From contig DDYQ01000177.1 of NCBI GenBank assembly GCA_002348005.1, forward strand, positions 1 to 9,589: a DNA stretch of 9,589 nucleotides. The letters are read 5' to 3'. Numbering within the stretch: the first letter of the stretch is position 1; the number at the start of each line of letters is the position of its first letter. The stretch comes from Desulfobacteraceae bacterium UBA2230. GTDB lineage: Bacteria; Desulfobacterota; Desulfobacteria; Desulfobacterales; Desulfosarcinaceae. Positions 7,480 through 9,589 of the stretch are shown piece after piece. Under the pieces are notes generated by a model. The model searched no databases. It saw only the letters and a list, made by a program, of their open reading frames with translations, and was not told the origin of the DNA. The translations under genes were made by a program, and so were the position numbers.

Positions 7480-7974
7480 ATGGCTGCTATCGAAAAGGAG
7501 ATCGTCATCTCCAAAGAAGACGCTGTTTTCTGGATGGATGCTCGGGGACGCTGGTGGAATCGCCATGGACGATTCGAACACGCAAAGATAATAGCGTATT
7601 TTAATCGGGCCATAAGACACGACGCGCAGGGTTATTTCGTCGAACAGACCAGCGGACCGATCCGCGAAAAAGTATATTTTCGGCATGCCGATACCCCTCT
7701 GTTCGTGGTCGATACCGTGGCAGGCGACCCGCCGGACCTGGTGATGAACACTGGAGAACGGCTTGCCTTGAGCCCGACGGATCTCTTTATTGCGCACGAT
7801 CATCTTTACCAACGAAGGGGTGATGAGCGGATCAAATTCAGCGAGCGAGTTCTGCTCAGGCTGGCCGATTTGATCGAGTACCGTGACCGGGGTTACGTGA
7901 TCCGGACCGCAGGCGGCTGGGAGCCCATCACCGTGAAGGCGGAAGAGACTCCGCCGGAGCCTGCCGGGTCATGA
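7480..7974 (+). CDS. DUF1285-like protein, unknown function
   Basis: The ATG at 7480 is chosen over the open frame back to 7321 because AAGGAGAG lies 7 bases upstream and the upstream 53 residues are Pro/Gln/Cys-rich and unlike the rest. The 164-residue product is soluble, with no signal peptide or membrane segment. It contains a GRWWNRHG motif near residue 22, then IIAYFNRAIRHDAQGYFVEQ, REKVYF and DTPLFVV, an order that resembles DUF1285 proteins (W-x-G, lvrlF, rD-x-dGxY, ek-v-i, DaPfv). A middle part reads LVMNTGERLALSPTDLFIA, and the C-terminal part FSERVLLRLADLIEY is helical. No catalytic motif is visible. The family link is from recalled pattern, not alignment. It diverges from asd and is followed by a long non-coding stretch, so it is probably a single-gene unit. 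Confidence 0.75.
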   Translation: MAAIEKEIVISKEDAVFWMDARGRWWNRHGRFEHAKIIAYFNRAIRHDAQGYFVEQTSGPIREKVYFRHADTPLFVVDTVAGDPPDLVMNTGERLALSPTDLFIAHDHLYQRRGDERIKFSERVLLRLADLIEYRDRGYVIRTAGGWEPITVKAEETPPEPAGS

Positions 7975-8166
7975 ACGCATGATGTTGTCAAGCTTCGAGG
8001 ACGCAGGGTGGGGGGGATCCTTTGCAGTAGATGCATGCTGAGCCGGAAGCCATGCAGGACGTCCGGATTTCGAGAATGCTCGAGATAAAGGTAACCGCTC
8101 GGGCATCGGCAGGCAGCAGGCCGGGGGGGATGTATCGGTGGTTTGATTTGGCAAGACGGTGTTGTT

Positions 8167-8195
8167 TTGACAAGCAAAGGGCCCGGAATTATGAT
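8167..8195 (+). promoter_or_regulatory. Near-consensus sigma-70 promoter
   Basis: TTGACA at 8167-8172, a 17-base spacer, then TATGAT at 8190-8195 (five of six). This is the best promoter in the window and implies a start near 8202, 240 bases before the next gene. The long leader it would make is described in the next entry. A second, weaker possibility (TTGCAA 8310-8315, 16 bases, TATGTT 8332-8337) lies inside that leader. Confidence 0.7.
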
Positions 8196-8201
8196 CCGGA
8201 A

Positions 8202-8382
8202 CCGATGCCGTGCTCACCTTGGTCACCATGTTCCGCAGGCACCCCACGGCCGAGCGCTTCAACGGTTTAATACCGATTCGGCGCGCTTGTAACGGCTCTC
8301 GAATCACTCTTGCAAAAGCCGTCCGATCTTGTATGTTGAACGCTTTCAGTGCGCAAGCATCGGAATATATTCGTAACCGAAT
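8202..8382 (+). ncRNA. Candidate structured leader or small RNA
   Basis: Starting at the predicted transcription start, a run of inverted repeats fills a stretch with no credible gene. They are GCCGTG/CACGGC (8207-8212/8245-8250); AGCGC/GCGCT enclosing CGGT/ACCG (8253-8257/8283-8287 and 8263-8266/8272-8275); ACGGCT/AGCCGT (8292-8297/8317-8322); CCGATCTTG with CAAG-C-ATCGG, nine pairs with one bulged C (8323-8331/8354-8363); and ATTCG/CGAAT around TAAC (8369-8373/8378-8382). The 5' end CCGATGC (8202-8208) is also a perfect complement of GCATCGG (8357-8363), an alternative closing stem. I do not recognise it as a known riboswitch, 6S RNA or other family. No U-tract terminator is seen, which favours a leader of the gene at 8442. 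Short stems do arise by chance, so this is a candidate only. Confidence 0.35.
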
Positions 8383-8406
8383 GAAGCATTTATAAGCGGA
8401 GAAGGG

Positions 8407-8472
8407 ATGCGTCAACCCGTGGTCCGCAAGGTCGGGGTAGCATGGGCGGTACAGTCAGCGAACCCTTTTTGA
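8407..8472 (+). CDS. Possible leader peptide overlapping the next gene
   Basis: A 21-codon frame (MRQPVVRKVGVAWAVQSANPF) starts with GGAG 5 bases upstream, a better ribosome binding site than that of the gene it overlaps. It runs across the ATG at 8442 in another frame and stops at 8472. It could couple translation to the downstream gene, or it could be chance. Confidence 0.2.
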   Translation: MRQPVVRKVGVAWAVQSANPF

Positions 8473-9293
8473 TTCGCAAGATTCTCTCGGGCGGCCAGAG
8501 TGGTGTCGAAGCGGGCGCTATGGATCTGGCACTCAAGATGGGATTGGAGTGTGGCGGTTGGATGCCCAGAGGATATCGCTTCACCGGTGAACCACCGCCC
8601 GTTGACTACCGACTTAAAGAAACCGCAAGCAGCGACTTCAAGGAAGCAGTGGAATGCAATGCCCGCGATTCGAATGGCACCTTGTTGCTGACGCGCGGTA
8701 AAAAGAGTGCGCGAACTAAATACGCCATCCAGATGGCCCTGAAACACCAGAAACAGCTGCTGCATCTCGATCTGGCGGAATATCCGATTTTTGAAGCCGG
8801 ATCGATGATCAGCACCTGGATCTCGATGCAATTCATCAAGGTTGTCTATGTGACCGGTTCGAGCCAGGACGAGGACGAGGATATCTACCGGATGACCCAG
8901 AAAGCATTGGAAACCGCGCTCTATCTTGGTTTTGTGAAATCAGGAGCGCATTCTCTGTCAGCCGGGAGGCAGCTTGAGGTTTCGCCCAAGCGCATCTCCG
9001 AATACCCGCAGACCGTGGCGGACGCGGTCGAACAGCTCAAAAGCGCTTTGCCGCTGAAGGACCGGGCGTTGATGGCCAATATGCGACCTCACGAACTGGA
9101 AAATCTGCATTCGGGGTTGGGCGAATATGTCAAACAGAATTTCGGACTTTATGCCGGCAACTCCAAATTACTGCAAGCCTGCGCGCAGACCGGGAAGATA
9201 ATACGACCCTTGCCGGATGAAGCCGCGGCGGTTATATTGAGGGCACTCTGGAAAAACCTGCAGGCCACCCATAAGTTACGGGTGATCAAGTAA
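8442..9293 (+). CDS. SLOG/YpsA-like 'molybdenum carrier' domain fused to DUF6794-like domain
   Basis: The 283-residue protein has two parts. Residues 12 to about 160 match the cpYpsA-related, 'putative molybdenum carrier' branch of the SLOG superfamily: ILSGGQSGVEAGAMDLAL (14-31), GGWMPRGYR (38-46), a YRLKET segment (56-61), and RDSNGTLLLTRG (75-86). SLOG domains bind nucleotides or related ligands in a Rossmann-like fold; the molybdenum label is historical and unproven. From about 187 to 283 the sequence (TVADAVEQL, LENLHSGLGEYVKQNFGL, GN, LW near 269, ATHKLRVIK at the end) resembles the DUF6794 domain. No membrane segment is seen, so it is cytoplasmic. The ATG at 8442 has only a weak GGGG nearby; an in-frame stop at 8382 limits any extension. 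The next gene follows after 60 bases. The exact ligand is unknown. Confidence 0.85.
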   Translation: MGGTVSEPFLIRKILSGGQSGVEAGAMDLALKMGLECGGWMPRGYRFTGEPPPVDYRLKETASSDFKEAVECNARDSNGTLLLTRGKKSARTKYAIQMALKHQKQLLHLDLAEYPIFEAGSMISTWISMQFIKVVYVTGSSQDEDEDIYRMTQKALETALYLGFVKSGAHSLSAGRQLEVSPKRISEYPQTVADAVEQLKSALPLKDRALMANMRPHELENLHSGLGEYVKQNFGLYAGNSKLLQACAQTGKIIRPLPDEAAAVILRALWKNLQATHKLRVIK

Positions 9294-9353
9294 GATGAAG
9301 TCGACTCCTCCTCCGGCTCCGTTCAATCTACTTTCACTTCAGAAGGATCTACA

Positions 9354-9589
9354 ATGGCTGATTTTGTGCCCTTCAGGGGTATCCGGTACAATCCGCAGCT
9401 GATCAGGGAAATGGCGGCCGTGGTCGCGCCGCCGTATGATGTGATCGCTCCAGGCGAACAGGAGCGGTATTACGCTCGGCATCCTCACAACGTTATTCGC
9501 CTGATCCTCGGCCGAAGCGAAGCCGGGGATGACGATAAGACGAATTCCCACACCCGGGCGGCTGCCCATCTCGAACAATGGCTTCAGAG
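9354..9589 (+). CDS. DUF1015-family protein, N-terminal part (cut by window end)
   Basis: Seventy-eight codons are visible with no stop before the window ends. The sequence MADFVPFRGIRYNPQ, then VVAPPYDVIAPGEQERYY, NVIRLILGR and TRAAAHLEQWL is the typical start of DUF1015 proteins (about 400 residues). The family is widespread in anaerobes and Desulfobacterota, its function undetermined, and it is often found near serine-biosynthesis genes. The ATG at 9354 has AGAAGG 7 bases upstream. It lies 60 bases after the SLOG gene on the same strand and may be co-transcribed with it. Confidence 0.92.
   Translation, partial: MADFVPFRGIRYNPQLIREMAAVVAPPYDVIAPGEQERYYARHPHNVIRLILGRSEAGDDDKTNSHTRAAAHLEQWLQ

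Noticed and set aside
8253..8310. tRNA-like stretch with TCTCGAATC
   Set aside because: There is no acceptor stem, no proper T-arm GTTCGAATC and no anticodon arm in the right places.
8202..8363. Possible 6S RNA, since the two ends can pair over 7 bases
   Set aside because: The interior does not fold as one long interrupted helix with a central bubble; local hairpins fit better.
7969..8415. 148-residue minus-strand frame and several plus-strand frames in the gene-free region
   Set aside because: The products are rich in Pro, Ser, Cys and Arg without domain-like pattern, have no good ribosome site, and overlap the promoter and inverted repeats described above.

Overview
The window looks like part of a Gram-negative chromosome of moderate GC content, most likely a Desulfobacterota (former Deltaproteobacteria) or a relative. 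The reasons are an ExeA-type ATPase carrying an OmpA-like peptidoglycan-binding domain, signal-peptide and membrane proteins suited to a double-membrane envelope, and a mix of FmdB-like, DUF1015-like and DUF1285-like genes that I associate with that group. The taxonomic call is inference; there is no rRNA or phylogenetic marker in the window.

Left third (324-3707, + strand): a probable envelope module. It has a small protein with two membrane segments, then a 548-residue AAA ATPase (ExeA/GspA type) tied through one membrane segment to a C-terminal OmpA-like domain, and 9 bases later an exported protein holding two copies of a roughly 53-residue domain I do not recognise. ExeA-type proteins help secretins and other large complexes pass the peptidoglycan. 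The tight spacing of the last two genes suggests the exported protein works with the ATPase. This is the best candidate here for an undescribed protein system.

Middle (3860-7162, - strand): read in transcription order these are asd (aspartate-semialdehyde dehydrogenase, E. coli numbering preserved at every catalytic residue), fabH (beta-ketoacyl-ACP synthase III, with its own consensus promoter and a strand-specific hairpin behind it), a small membrane protein resembling only the N-terminal part of certain M48 metallopeptidases, and an FmdB-type zinc-ribbon protein.

Right third (7480-9589, + strand): a DUF1285-like protein diverges from asd. Next comes a 467-base stretch with no convincing gene but with a near-consensus sigma-70 promoter (TTGACA, 17 bases, TATGAT), followed by a run of inverted repeats beginning at the predicted start of transcription. 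This is either a structured leader or a small RNA. It precedes a two-domain protein (SLOG/YpsA-like 'molybdenum carrier' fold plus a DUF6794-like domain). A DUF1015-like gene is cut off by the window end.

No CRISPR array, tRNA, rRNA, insertion sequence or phage gene was found.
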